DNA of 60,165 bases from a candidate division FCPU426 bacterium (GTDB lineage: Bacteria > Oederibacteriota > JAAXVQ01 > JAUVAV01), in the NCBI GenBank assembly GCA_030591525.1, contig JAUVAV010000017.1:1-60165 (forward strand). The letters are read 5' to 3'. Shown here piece after piece: positions 1 through 7,806 of the stretch. How positions within the stretch are numbered: the first letter of the stretch is position 1; each line of letters begins with the position of its first letter. Made by a program: the position numbers and the translations under genes. The notes below the pieces were generated by a model. It was not told the origin of the DNA, made no database searches, and worked only from the letters and a program-made list of their open reading frames with translations.

Positions 1-2
1 AG

Positions 3-806
3 GGTGTGGATGTCTGGTTAAATACACCGCGCCGGCCCATGGAAGCTTCCGGAACTTCGGGCATGAAAGCCATCTTCAACGGAGGGTTGAACTGCTCGAT
101 TCTGGACGGCTGGTGGGATGAAGGGTATAACGGCGAGAATGGATGGGCCATCGGACGCGGGGAAGAATACACGGACCATCAGTACCAGGACCAGGTGGAG
201 AGCGCCGCGCTTTATCAGCTCATGGAGAACGAGATTGTCCCCTTGTTTTACGATCGGGGAGCGGATGATGTTCCTGAAAAATGGATTCGCCGGATGAAAA
301 AATCCATGACCAGTTTGGGCCCGGTTTTCAATACCAACCGGATGGTCAGTGAGTATACTGAGCGGTTTTATATTTCCCGGATAGAGCGCTTGGACCGGCT
401 GCGTGAGAATGAGTGTGCCGCAGTCCGGCGTCTGGCGGCCTGGAAATCCAAGGTAGCGGAAGAGTGGGGAAATATTAAAATCGTGAAAGTGGAAGCGGAT
501 ACGCAAAAGGAATTTCCCGTGGGGACGGAACTGCCGGTCAAGGCTTTGGTGGCCCTGGGATCATTGACGCCCCAGGATGTACGGGTTGAAATATTCTATG
601 GATTGGTTGACAGCAATCAGAATTTGTATAACTCGCGGATTATGGTCATGATACCCGGAAACGTGACTAAGAGCGGACGTGTGAATTTTACCGGAGCCAT
701 TCCCTGTCAGGCCACCGGTAATTTTGGTTTTACCATCCGGGTACTGCCCAGTCATCCGGACTTGGCCCAGCCCTTTGAGACCAATCTGATTACCTGGGGC
801 AAGTAA
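3..806 (+). CDS. glgP: Alpha-glucan phosphorylase, C-terminal part (5' truncated by window edge)
   Basis: The gene enters in frame from the left edge, so only the C-terminal part is present. GT35 phosphorylases release glucose-1-phosphate from alpha-1,4-glucans in the cytoplasm and use pyridoxal phosphate. Seen: EASGTSGMK at 13-21 (counting from the GTG at base 6) matches the PLP-binding motif, with Lys21 as the Schiff-base residue, followed by an NGG...DGWWDEGY stretch. The last ~100 residues form a beta-rich tail ending in an F-G-F-T-I-R-V-L-P-S-H-P segment, as in the short bacterial GlgP subfamily (TIGR02094 type). The stop lies 19 bases before the next start, so the two genes may be co-transcribed. 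Family assignment is secure; the preferred glucan cannot be told. Confidence 0.9.
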   Translation, partial: GVDVWLNTPRRPMEASGTSGMKAIFNGGLNCSILDGWWDEGYNGENGWAIGRGEEYTDHQYQDQVESAALYQLMENEIVPLFYDRGADDVPEKWIRRMKKSMTSLGPVFNTNRMVSEYTERFYISRIERLDRLRENECAAVRRLAAWKSKVAEEWGNIKIVKVEADTQKEFPVGTELPVKALVALGSLTPQDVRVEIFYGLVDSNQNLYNSRIMVMIPGNVTKSGRVNFTGAIPCQATGNFGFTIRVLPSHPDLAQPFETNLITWGK

Positions 807-825
807 GCATATGGGATAATCAATT

Positions 826-3800
826 GTGAAACCTGCCTTTGAATTCTTGAAAAATGCCTGCCCGCATGTTGATGAAAAGCTTATTCAGGCGCACTGGGAA
901 AGGTTGGATGAGAGGTATTTTAAGCGTTTCAGCCTGGAAGATATCTGTGGGCATTTAAACAGTCTAGCGCGCCTTTCATCTGAAAATCCGGTGGAAATAC
1001 TCTGGGACCCGCCCGCGGATAACCAAATCTCCTGCACTATCCTGGCTTTTGATTATACTTCGGAATTTTCCCTGATTACCGGGATCATGGCCGCGATGGG
1101 TTTTACCATTCTTTCCGGAGAGGTGCATACCTATGCCCCGGCCGGCCGGCCGGAACCAGTGCGGAGCACTCCCTCGCGCAAGAGCTCGGCCTCTGCGCGG
1201 GCAGTTCCGGATCAGTTTGAAAGAAGACGCATTATAGATTATTTTTCCGGCCGGCTGGATGCCCCGGCTGCCCCGGCCGGCTGGGCCGGGGATTTCCAGC
1301 GGAAACTGGTTGAGATCATACGCCTGCTGGAAAGCCGCCGGAATGAGGCCGTCGGAGAAGCCAAACACCGGGTAAATGAAATGGTGGCCAAGCGCCAGGC
1401 GGATTTATATGCCCGCATCCAACCGGTTTTATTTCCCCTGGAGATTTCCATCGATAATACCCAGGAAACTTTTACCCGCCTGAAAGTAGTTTCCGAGGAT
1501 ACTCCGGCTTTTCTTTACGCCTTGAGCAATGCGCTCTCGCTCCGCGGGATATCGATTGAGCATGTGCGAATTACCACCCGGCATAACCAGGTGGAGGACC
1601 TGATCGATTTTGTGGATGAGCGGGGTCATAAAATTACTGATTCCGTGGTACTGGATCAAGTGAAACTCTCGGTTTTGCTTACCAAGCAATTCACCGGATT
1701 TTTAGGCCAGGCGCCGGATCCTTGCGCCGCGCTTTCCCGCTTTGAAAAGATGGTGGAAAATCTTATTAGTCTGCCCCAGAGCGGGCAGTGGGTAAAGATG
1801 CTCTCCAATCCCCGTATACTTCAGGATCTGGCGCGTCTCTTGGGAGCCAGCGATTTTTTATGGGAAGATATTATTCGCGTGCAGTATGAGACCCTCCTGC
1901 CCATGCTGGGGCCACAGGTCGAAGGCCGCCGTTTTGCCGCCCCTTGGCAAACTATTCCGGAGAGGATGGAAAAAGCCCTGATCGGCGCCCGGGACCTGGA
2001 AACACAGAGAGAACGCCTCAATGAATTTAAGGACCAGGAAATTTTTCTCATTGATCTGGATCACATCCTTACTCCGGGTGTGGATTTTATGATTTTGGCT
2101 GAACATTTAACCCGCCTGGCGGAAGCGGTGGTTAACCGGACCATGCGGCTGAATTACCATCATCTGGCAGGGAAGTACGGGAGACCGCGGACTGTGGCCG
2201 GGATGGAGGCCGAATACGCGGTCTTGGGATTGGGTAAATTCGGCGGCGCTGATTTGGGATATGCTTCTGACATTGAGTTGTTGTTCGTGTACAGCGATAA
2301 CGGCCGGACCGACGGGGAAGAGTCTATTGATAATTCCGAATTTTATGACCGCCTGGTAAAAGCCGCTATCAAGTTTATTCAGGCCAAGCGGGAGGGTATT
2401 TTCAATATTGATCTCAGGCTGCGGCCGCATGGAGAGGATGGTCCCCTGGCTTGCAGCCTGGAGGCATTTTGTGGCTATTACGGCCCGGGCGGAACGGCGC
2501 ACGCTTATGAGCGTTTGGCCTTGGTTCGTTTGCGGGCCGTAGGCGGGGATGCCGAACTGGGCGCCCGGGTTGAACGGCTCCGCGACGAATTTGTTTATAC
2601 CGTGAAAAATATTGATTTTCCAGCTCTGCGGGAACTACGGGCCCGGCAGCTGGAAGAAAAAACCCAGGGCCATAAGCTTAATGCCAAATTCAGTCCGGGC
2701 GCCCTGGTGGACTTGGAATACGATGTTCAGATTTTACAGGTAATGTATGGCAAGGAGTATATCTATCTAAGGACTCCGCGTATCCAGGAAGCTTTACAGG
2801 AATTGCCCCAGGCCGGAGTTTTAAGCACGGAAGAGTCAGGCGCTTTAATCGCGGCCTATGGTTTCCTGCGCAACCTGATCAACGGATTGAGGATGCTGCG
2901 GGGCTCGGCCCGGGATCTTTTTTTACCGCCCCTGGGATCGAATGAATATACGCATCTGGCCCGGCGGCTGGGATATGAACCAACCCGGGATATGGATCCC
3001 GCGCAGCAGCTTCATCTGGAGTTCGAGACCCGGACCGCGGACATACGCGCCTTTATCGAGCGGCATTTCGGGAGGGATTCCCTGCCCGGACCGGAAATCG
3101 GCAATGCGGCTGATTTAATCCTTTCGGATAAAATCTCTCCGGAATTACGCCGGAAAATACTGGGGGAGGCCGGTTTCATGTTTCCGGAGCAGGCCTATGA
3201 GAATTTGCGGCGCATGGCCGGGGAAGCCGGGAGACGCCTGCTCCTGGCCAAGCTGGCAGTACTGGCTTGTGATATGTTCCGTCGCCAACCGGATCCGGAT
3301 ATGGCCTTGAATAACTGGGAACGGTTTGTCCGCGTCCTGCCGGATCCGGCCAAGCATTTTAAAAATCTGCTTTCCCAGCCTAAACGATTGGAAATCCTGC
3401 TGAGTATTTTTTCGAGCAGTCAATTTCTGGCCGACAGCCTGGTTCGGAACCCTGAATTTCTTGAGACGGCCACGGATCCCCGGAAAATATATCTGATCCG
3501 TGAGCGCGCGGAACATGCCCTTGCCTTGGAACGCATGGGAAGACTAACCACGGAAACGCCGGAATGGCTGAATGGAATTCGCTGCTACCGGCGGCAGGAA
3601 TTTCTGAGAATTGCCACCCGGGATATATGTTTGCATGTCTTGCTGCCGGAAATCACGCTGGAGCTCTCCAACCTGGCCGAAGCCCTTATCCAGGCGGCAC
3701 TGGACCGGGTTTGGTTCCAGATGCGTCAGAACGGTAATGTCCGCATGCCGGAAGGTGATGAGACGGTTCAACGATTTTGTGTTTTGGCTTTCGGGAAACT

Positions 3801-4653
3801 GGGCGGGAGTGAGCTTAATTATAGTTCGGACATCGACCTGGTGGGAATCTGCGACGACCATATTGGCGGAGAAACCAGCGGTTATATCAATAATCTGGGA
3901 TGGGATCCCTTTGCCAGGGTAATGGAAATGCTGAGGTCTCAGCTTTCCCAATATACTGACGAGGGATATGTCTACCGCGTGGATCTTCGTCTGCGGCCCT
4001 ATGGCATAGAAGGAGAACTGGTGCCTTCGCTTCCCAGCCTGGTCAAGTACTACCGGGAATCCGCGACCCTGAGTGAGCTCCAGGCTCTTTTGAAGATACG
4101 GCCCGTGGCGGGAAACCTGGAACTAGGATTAAAATTTATAGAACAGATTCGTCCCCTGCTGCTGCAGTCCCGGGAGCGGAAAAGTATTATTCAATCCGTC
4201 GAAAAAAACCGCGCCTTCGCCCGGAAGCAGTCAACGCAACGGCTGGTTTCAATAATGGATGTAAAGAGCGGCCTGGGAGGATTGCGCGATATAGAGTTCA
4301 TGACCCAGGGCCTGCAGCTTATCCATGCCTCGCGAGGCGCCGATATCCTGGAAGGCAACACTCTCCGGGCGCTCGCCGTCCTGGCACGGGAAAAAATCCT
4401 GCCGGATGAAATAGTTCTGAAATTAAAAGAAAATTATGTTTTTTTAAGGAAGATCGAGCATTATCTGCAAATACTTGAAGATCGGCAGACTCATACTCTA
4501 CCCCAAGAAAAATCTGAATTAACCGCCTTGGCAAAAAGACTTCTCGGTCCGGAGGCGAACGCCGACCGCTTTCTGGAAGACCTGCACCGCTGCCTGCAAA
4601 GCGTCCGGGAGGTCTATGCGGCTTATTTTTGTGGGCATACTCGTGAAAATTAA
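826..4653 (+). CDS. glnE: GlnE-type glutamine synthetase adenylyltransferase/deadenylylase with N-terminal ACT-like domains
   Basis: A 1275-residue cytoplasmic protein that should adenylylate and deadenylylate glutamine synthetase in response to nitrogen status. Two nucleotidyltransferase cores are visible. The first is GLGKFGG...YASDIEL near residue 470-490 and the second FGKLGG...YSSDIDL near 988-1008. Each is followed by a DLRLRP motif and an alpha-helical GlnE-type domain. The first core has SDIEL instead of SDIDL, a conservative Asp-to-Glu change in the metal-binding motif. Residues ~66-105 and ~205-290 look like ACT folds (for example SEDTPAFLYALSNALSLRGI). E. coli GlnE (946 residues) has no such domains; GlnD carries ACT domains at its C terminus. 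Translation starts at GTG 826. The ACT extension suggests direct small-molecule sensing, which is inference. Confidence 0.85.
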   Translation: MKPAFEFLKNACPHVDEKLIQAHWERLDERYFKRFSLEDICGHLNSLARLSSENPVEILWDPPADNQISCTILAFDYTSEFSLITGIMAAMGFTILSGEVHTYAPAGRPEPVRSTPSRKSSASARAVPDQFERRRIIDYFSGRLDAPAAPAGWAGDFQRKLVEIIRLLESRRNEAVGEAKHRVNEMVAKRQADLYARIQPVLFPLEISIDNTQETFTRLKVVSEDTPAFLYALSNALSLRGISIEHVRITTRHNQVEDLIDFVDERGHKITDSVVLDQVKLSVLLTKQFTGFLGQAPDPCAALSRFEKMVENLISLPQSGQWVKMLSNPRILQDLARLLGASDFLWEDIIRVQYETLLPMLGPQVEGRRFAAPWQTIPERMEKALIGARDLETQRERLNEFKDQEIFLIDLDHILTPGVDFMILAEHLTRLAEAVVNRTMRLNYHHLAGKYGRPRTVAGMEAEYAVLGLGKFGGADLGYASDIELLFVYSDNGRTDGEESIDNSEFYDRLVKAAIKFIQAKREGIFNIDLRLRPHGEDGPLACSLEAFCGYYGPGGTAHAYERLALVRLRAVGGDAELGARVERLRDEFVYTVKNIDFPALRELRARQLEEKTQGHKLNAKFSPGALVDLEYDVQILQVMYGKEYIYLRTPRIQEALQELPQAGVLSTEESGALIAAYGFLRNLINGLRMLRGSARDLFLPPLGSNEYTHLARRLGYEPTRDMDPAQQLHLEFETRTADIRAFIERHFGRDSLPGPEIGNAADLILSDKISPELRRKILGEAGFMFPEQAYENLRRMAGEAGRRLLLAKLAVLACDMFRRQPDPDMALNNWERFVRVLPDPAKHFKNLLSQPKRLEILLSIFSSSQFLADSLVRNPEFLETATDPRKIYLIRERAEHALALERMGRLTTETPEWLNGIRCYRRQEFLRIATRDICLHVLLPEITLELSNLAEALIQAALDRVWFQMRQNGNVRMPEGDETVQRFCVLAFGKLGGSELNYSSDIDLVGICDDHIGGETSGYINNLGWDPFARVMEMLRSQLSQYTDEGYVYRVDLRLRPYGIEGELVPSLPSLVKYYRESATLSELQALLKIRPVAGNLELGLKFIEQIRPLLLQSRERKSIIQSVEKNRAFARKQSTQRLVSIMDVKSGLGGLRDIEFMTQGLQLIHASRGADILEGNTLRALAVLAREKILPDEIVLKLKENYVFLRKIEHYLQILEDRQTHTLPQEKSELTALAKRLLGPEANADRFLEDLHRCLQSVREVYAAYFCGHTREN

Positions 4654-4672
4654 GACGGCGGAGGAAAATAAT

Positions 4673-5188
4673 ATGGAAGCAAAAATTGAACTATATGAAT
4701 CCGGGCAAGAGCAATATCCTAAATCCAGGATAGCCCTGGCCAACCTGTTCATGGTGCTATGGATTGCCGTAGGCACAGTGGGCTGCCGGTTATATAGTTC
4801 CTGGGCGGCCGGGCTGTATCTGGCCTTGGCAGTAGTAATGATTTATGCGGTTTTACGAAAACTGCTTTGCACCAACTGCTATTATTACGGCAAATGGTGC
4901 GGTGTGGGATGGGGAAAACTTTCCGCGGTTTTTTGCCAAAAGGGTGATATTAAAGAATTCCGTAAAAGCATCGGTGTGAAAATCGCCCCGATTACTTACG
5001 GGCTGCTAAGCTTGATTCCTATCATATTTATTGCTATTTCCATGATGCGGGAATTTCATGTTTCTCAGGCCGTGGTTTTAGCCTTGCTGCTGATAATATC
5101 TTTTTACAGCGGTACGGTCAGCCGCAAAAAGACATGTGCCGAATGTAAAATGAAATTAATTTGTCCGGGCAGCGCAGTGAGTTCGTAA
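4673..5188 (+). CDS. Small membrane protein with conserved cysteines, unknown function
   Basis: I do not recognise a named family. The start is ATG 4673, preceded by GGAGG with normal spacing; the open frame upstream of it lies inside glnE. The 171-residue product has two hydrophobic stretches (about residues 22-66), a cysteine- and tyrosine-rich central loop (CTNCYYYGKWCGVGWGKL), then two more hydrophobic stretches and a C-terminal CxxC-like cluster (TCAECKMKLICPG). The cysteine pairs resemble a metal or Fe-S site near the membrane, but that is inference. It follows glnE by 19 bases and is followed by a perfect palindrome, so it may be the last gene of that transcript. Confidence 0.7.
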   Translation: MEAKIELYESGQEQYPKSRIALANLFMVLWIAVGTVGCRLYSSWAAGLYLALAVVMIYAVLRKLLCTNCYYYGKWCGVGWGKLSAVFCQKGDIKEFRKSIGVKIAPITYGLLSLIPIIFIAISMMREFHVSQAVVLALLLIISFYSGTVSRKKTCAECKMKLICPGSAVSS

Positions 5189-5223
5189 TATATCAGCCCG
5201 TCGATATGGAATCAGCGGCAGTT

Positions 5224-5251
5224 GCAGGGGCGACGCATGCGTCGCCCCTGC
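5224..5251. repeat. 28-bp perfect palindrome of the GGGGCG family
   Basis: Arms GCAGGGGCGACGCA and TGCGTCGCCCCTGC are exact reverse complements with no loop. It lies 36 bases after the stop at 5188 and has no U-run, so it is not a classic intrinsic terminator. Related GTAGGGG-type palindromes recur at 11644, 16029, 20586, 31156 and 34857. Confidence 0.85.
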
Positions 5252-5317
5252 GTTTCGTGGGTGGAAAAACTCAGCTTTCGCAGGATTGAAAAAACAGCAT
5301 TTTATGAAAAAATCCAC

Positions 5318-5349
5318 TTGACTTATTATGGGCATATGCTCATAATAAG
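5318..5349 (+). promoter_or_regulatory. Promoter with embedded 28-bp palindromic operator upstream of the DUF134 regulator
   Basis: A -35 box TTGACT (5318-5323) and a -10 box CATAAT (5341-5346) are separated by exactly 17 bases. Superimposed is a palindrome at 5322-5349 with arms CTTATTATG and CATAATAAG around the core GGCATATGCT; only one base pair (5331/5340) breaks the symmetry. It covers the spacer and -10 box, so a bound dimer would block RNA polymerase. The next gene encodes a helix-turn-helix protein of the DUF134 family, which makes autoregulation the simplest reading. Confidence 0.8.
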
Positions 5350-5387
5350 ACCTGCAATTATAAAGAAACTTTAAAAGGAAAATTTTT

Positions 5388-5855
5388 ATGCCCAGACCCA
5401 GGTTCTACCGGCGGGTGGCGGGTTCGCCTTTTTGCACGGTTTTTAAGCCAGCCGGTATACCGGTCGGCTCATTAGCTGAAATACTGCTTACGCTGGATGA
5501 ATTTGAAGCAATTAGATTGGCGGATTACGAGGGGAAATACCAGGACCAGGCGGCGGAAGCCATGCATATTTCCCGGCAGACTTTCGGGAGGATTATTGAG
5601 TCGGCGCATAAAAAAATAAGCCAGGCCCTGGTCCAGGGCAAGGCTATCCGTATTGAGGGCGGTGAGGTGGAAGTCCAAGGCATGCGGACATTTTCCTGTC
5701 TGGATTGCAGGCATACCTGGAATGAGCCGTATGGAACAGGCTTTCCCGGCAACTGTCCGGCTTGTAGAGGATTAAGATTTGGACGGGCGGATAGCGGAAC
5801 AGGCCTGAGAAGAGGAAGACGTGGAGGTTTTCGGGGAGGACAAAATCAAGGCTGA
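5388..5855 (+). CDS. DUF134 (UPF0251) helix-turn-helix regulator
   Basis: A 155-residue protein of the DUF134 family. It begins MPRPRFYRRVAG and has TLDEFEAIRLADYEGKYQ followed by a helix-turn-helix (AAEAMHISRQTFGRIIESAH, residues ~52-71). This is the normal arrangement for the family. The C-terminal third has two CxxC pairs (CLDC near 101-104, CPAC near 124-127), likely a zinc ribbon or Fe-S sensor, then a glycine/arginine-rich tail. Start ATG 5388 follows AAAAGG. DUF134 genes commonly sit beside NifX/ORP-like and ferredoxin-MinD genes, as here, and I infer that it represses this operon through the palindrome at 5322-5349. Confidence 0.85.
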   Translation: MPRPRFYRRVAGSPFCTVFKPAGIPVGSLAEILLTLDEFEAIRLADYEGKYQDQAAEAMHISRQTFGRIIESAHKKISQALVQGKAIRIEGGEVEVQGMRTFSCLDCRHTWNEPYGTGFPGNCPACRGLRFGRADSGTGLRRGRRGGFRGGQNQG

Positions 5856-5884
5856 AAATAAGCAACTAGGAGGTAATAATTACC

Positions 5885-6247
5885 ATGAAAGTCGCGGTAA
5901 CAGCAGGGGATAAAAGCCTGGACAGCCCGGTTGATCAGCGTTTTGGAAGAGCCAAATTGTTTTTAATAGTTGATACTGATTCCGGAATGTTTACGGTGCA
6001 GGATAATTCGCAAAATTTAAACGCCATGCAGGGAGCCGGAATACAGGCCGCGAAAAATGTGCTGGATGCCGGAGTATCAGCTATAATTAGCGGGCATATC
6101 GGGCCTAAAGCCTTCAGTGCGCTGCAGGCCGCTGAAATAAAAATATACACCGGCGCCCAGGGAAGCGTGCGCGAGGCAATTGAAGAATTGAAGGCCGGAA
6201 AATTGCAGAGTCAGGATCAAGCGGATGTCGAAGGGCGTTGGATGTAA
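5885..6247 (+). CDS. NifX/ORP-like dinitrogenase iron-molybdenum cofactor family protein (copy 1)
   Basis: A 120-residue protein of the dinitrogenase Fe-Mo cofactor family (NifX/NifB C-terminal fold; also MTH1175 and the Desulfovibrio orange protein ORP). Motifs seen: SPVDQRFGRAKLFLIVD near residues 17-33, the signature start of the fold, and ISGHIGPKAFSALQAAEIKIYTG near 64-86. Proteins of this fold bind free metal clusters; ORP carries a Mo-Cu sulfide cluster. No nitrogenase genes are present, so a role in nitrogen fixation is unlikely. The gene follows a strong AGGAGG ribosome site and sits directly behind the DUF134 gene. A second, divergent copy lies at 8722. Confidence 0.85.
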   Translation: MKVAVTAGDKSLDSPVDQRFGRAKLFLIVDTDSGMFTVQDNSQNLNAMQGAGIQAAKNVLDAGVSAIISGHIGPKAFSALQAAEIKIYTGAQGSVREAIEELKAGKLQSQDQADVEGRWM

Positions 6248-6285
6248 AAGATAAGCGAAAATTGAATAAAAGGGGGGTGAGGTTT

Positions 6286-6507
6286 ATGCCGAGAGGAGAT
6301 GGGACCGGGCCAGGCGGCCAAGGTCCGGGTACGGGCAGAGGAATGGGGCCTTGTGGAAGTAGAAAGAAATTAAAATTTACTCCGGCACCGGGTCAGGGCG
6401 GAGGTCCTGGCAAGGGGCAAGGTCAAGGCGGCGGTTTGAAGGGTAATAGCCCTCAGGCAGGCGCAGGCCTGAAAAGACAAGGTCAAGGCAGGAAAAGAAA
6501 TCAATAA
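6286..6507 (+). CDS. DUF5320-type glycine-rich small protein (copy 1)
   Basis: A 73-residue basic protein starting MPRGDGTGPGGQGPGTGRG and then GPCG, the hallmark N terminus of DUF5320 proteins found in metal-cluster operons. The remainder is low-complexity Gly/Gln/Lys/Arg. I choose ATG 6286 because GGGGGG(T)GAGG lies just upstream and the family always starts with MP.GD.TGP; the open frame extends back to 6238 but overlaps the preceding gene. Function unknown. The single Cys after the Gly-rich start is shared with the next gene. Confidence 0.75.
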   Translation: MPRGDGTGPGGQGPGTGRGMGPCGSRKKLKFTPAPGQGGGPGKGQGQGGGLKGNSPQAGAGLKRQGQGRKRNQ

Positions 6508-6515
6508 TGAAATTA

Positions 6516-6535
6516 CCCCGCACTGAAGTGCGGGG
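6516..6535. repeat. Short hairpin between the two DUF5320 genes
   Basis: CCCCGCACT and AGTGCGGGG form a 9-bp stem with a GA loop. No T-run follows, so it may act as a partial attenuator or mRNA-processing stem between two co-directional genes rather than as a terminator. Confidence 0.6.
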
Positions 6536-6569
6536 ATGAAGCGACTAACGTATTAAGGAGGAAAAGATC

Positions 6570-6920
6570 ATGCCAGGAGGAGATAGAACAGGACCAGGAG
6601 GAATGGGGCCCATGACAGGACGCGGTGCGGGTTTCTGTGCCGGGAATTCAGCGCCGGGCTTTGCTAACCAAGGTTTTGGACGTTTTTTTCCAGGAGGGGG
6701 AAGAGGCAGAGGCGGAGGAAGAGGCCGCGGCTGGTCCCCATGGTTTAACCAGGCGGGATTTCCTGCCGGGCCAAGTGCCGGGGCCTATACCCAGCCAATG
6801 CAGCCGAATATTACCGGGCCGCAGGAGCTGGAATGGCTGAAAAATCAGGCGGCTGATATGGAAGCTGAACTGGCAGGAATTAAAAAGCGGATTGACGAAT
6901 TAGCCGGACCAGAAAAATAA
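6570..6920 (+). CDS. DUF5320 protein with C-terminal coiled coil (copy 2)
   Basis: A 116-residue protein beginning MPGGDRTGPGGMGPMTGRG and then GFC, the DUF5320 signature. It continues with a Gly/Arg-rich stretch (GGGRGRGGGRGRG) and ends in a charged helix (QELEWLKNQAADMEAELAGIKKRIDEL, roughly residues 86-112) with heptad spacing, a likely coiled coil for oligomerisation. A good AAGGAGG site precedes the ATG. The gene shares its first ~25 residues with the gene at 6286, so the pair arose by duplication or by sharing of a sorting or binding motif. Function unknown; association with ORP/NifX-like genes is well established for the family. Confidence 0.8.
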   Translation: MPGGDRTGPGGMGPMTGRGAGFCAGNSAPGFANQGFGRFFPGGGRGRGGGRGRGWSPWFNQAGFPAGPSAGAYTQPMQPNITGPQELEWLKNQAADMEAELAGIKKRIDELAGPEK

Positions 6921-6939
6921 ATCGAGGAGTGCTTACGGG

Positions 6940-7806
6940 ATGAAGATAGCTGTAGCCAGTGGCAAGGGCGGGACTGGTAAAACTACTATAGCCGTTAATC
7001 TGGCTTATGTGGCGTCGCATGCCGGGGAGAGAATCGCTTTATTGGATTGTGACGTGGAAGAGCCTAATGCCCATATATTTTTAAAACCCAAGATTAGGGA
7101 AAAACATTCAGTGGGCGTTTTAATCCCCGAGGTTGATCAAAAGAAATGTACGCTCTGTGGGAAATGCGGGGAAATCTGCCAATATAACGCCATTGTTTCG
7201 CTCCCTAAGAAGGTATTAGTATACCCGGAATTATGTCATTCCTGCGGAGGCTGCGCCTTGGTTTGTCCTGAGCAGGCGGTGGCAGAGATATCAAGAGAGA
7301 TCGGAAAGATAGAACAGGGCCAGGCCGGACATATTTGGTTTGCGCACGGAATATTAAATATTGGAGAAATCATGAGTCCTCCGATGATTAAAGCTGTCAA
7401 GCATGCCGCGCCCCCGGCGGAACTCATAATCATTGACGCCCCGCCGGGAACATCCTGTCCGGTAATTGAGGCCGTGCGCGGAGTGGATTATACCATCCTG
7501 GTAACCGAACCGACCCCTTTTGGATTGCATGATTTAAAGCTGGCAGTGGGAATGCTGCGAACCCTGGAAATAAATTTCGGCGTAGTTATAAATCGATCGG
7601 ATTTAGGTGATCAGGGGGTAAGGGAATATTGCGATGAAAATAGTATCAGGATACTGGCTGAAATTCCGGATGACCGCCGGATCGCGGAAAGCTATTCGCG
7701 CGGTGAAATCATCTGCGAATCATTGCCGGAATACCAATCGATTTTTAAAACCTTGATTCAGACGGTGGTAGCAAAAACCGGTAATAAACTGAAGGCGCGA
7801 GCATGA
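6940..7806 (+). CDS. MinD/Mrp-type P-loop ATPase with inserted 2x[4Fe-4S] ferredoxin domain (copy 1)
   Basis: A 288-residue cytoplasmic ATPase. The deviant Walker A GKGGTGKTT is at residues 8-16, as in MinD/ParA/Nbp35 proteins. A two-cluster ferredoxin is inserted near residues 67-112, with CTLCGKCGEIC and CHSCGGCALVCP. Later IDAPPGTSCP is the Walker B and switch region. Such ferredoxin-MinD proteins accompany ORP/NifX-like proteins in anaerobes (for example the Desulfovibrio orp cluster) and probably assemble or deliver a metal-sulfur cluster. The ATG follows GAGGAG. It overlaps the next gene by 4 bases (ATGA), which implies translational coupling. Confidence 0.87.
   Translation: MKIAVASGKGGTGKTTIAVNLAYVASHAGERIALLDCDVEEPNAHIFLKPKIREKHSVGVLIPEVDQKKCTLCGKCGEICQYNAIVSLPKKVLVYPELCHSCGGCALVCPEQAVAEISREIGKIEQGQAGHIWFAHGILNIGEIMSPPMIKAVKHAAPPAELIIIDAPPGTSCPVIEAVRGVDYTILVTEPTPFGLHDLKLAVGMLRTLEINFGVVINRSDLGDQGVREYCDENSIRILAEIPDDRRIAESYSRGEIICESLPEYQSIFKTLIQTVVAKTGNKLKARA

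Noticed and set aside
18-506. 162-codon minus-strand frame over glgP, and similar long antisense frames over glnE, mgtE and the MCP gene
   Set aside because: They mirror well-supported genes, lack ribosome sites and encode no recognisable domain.
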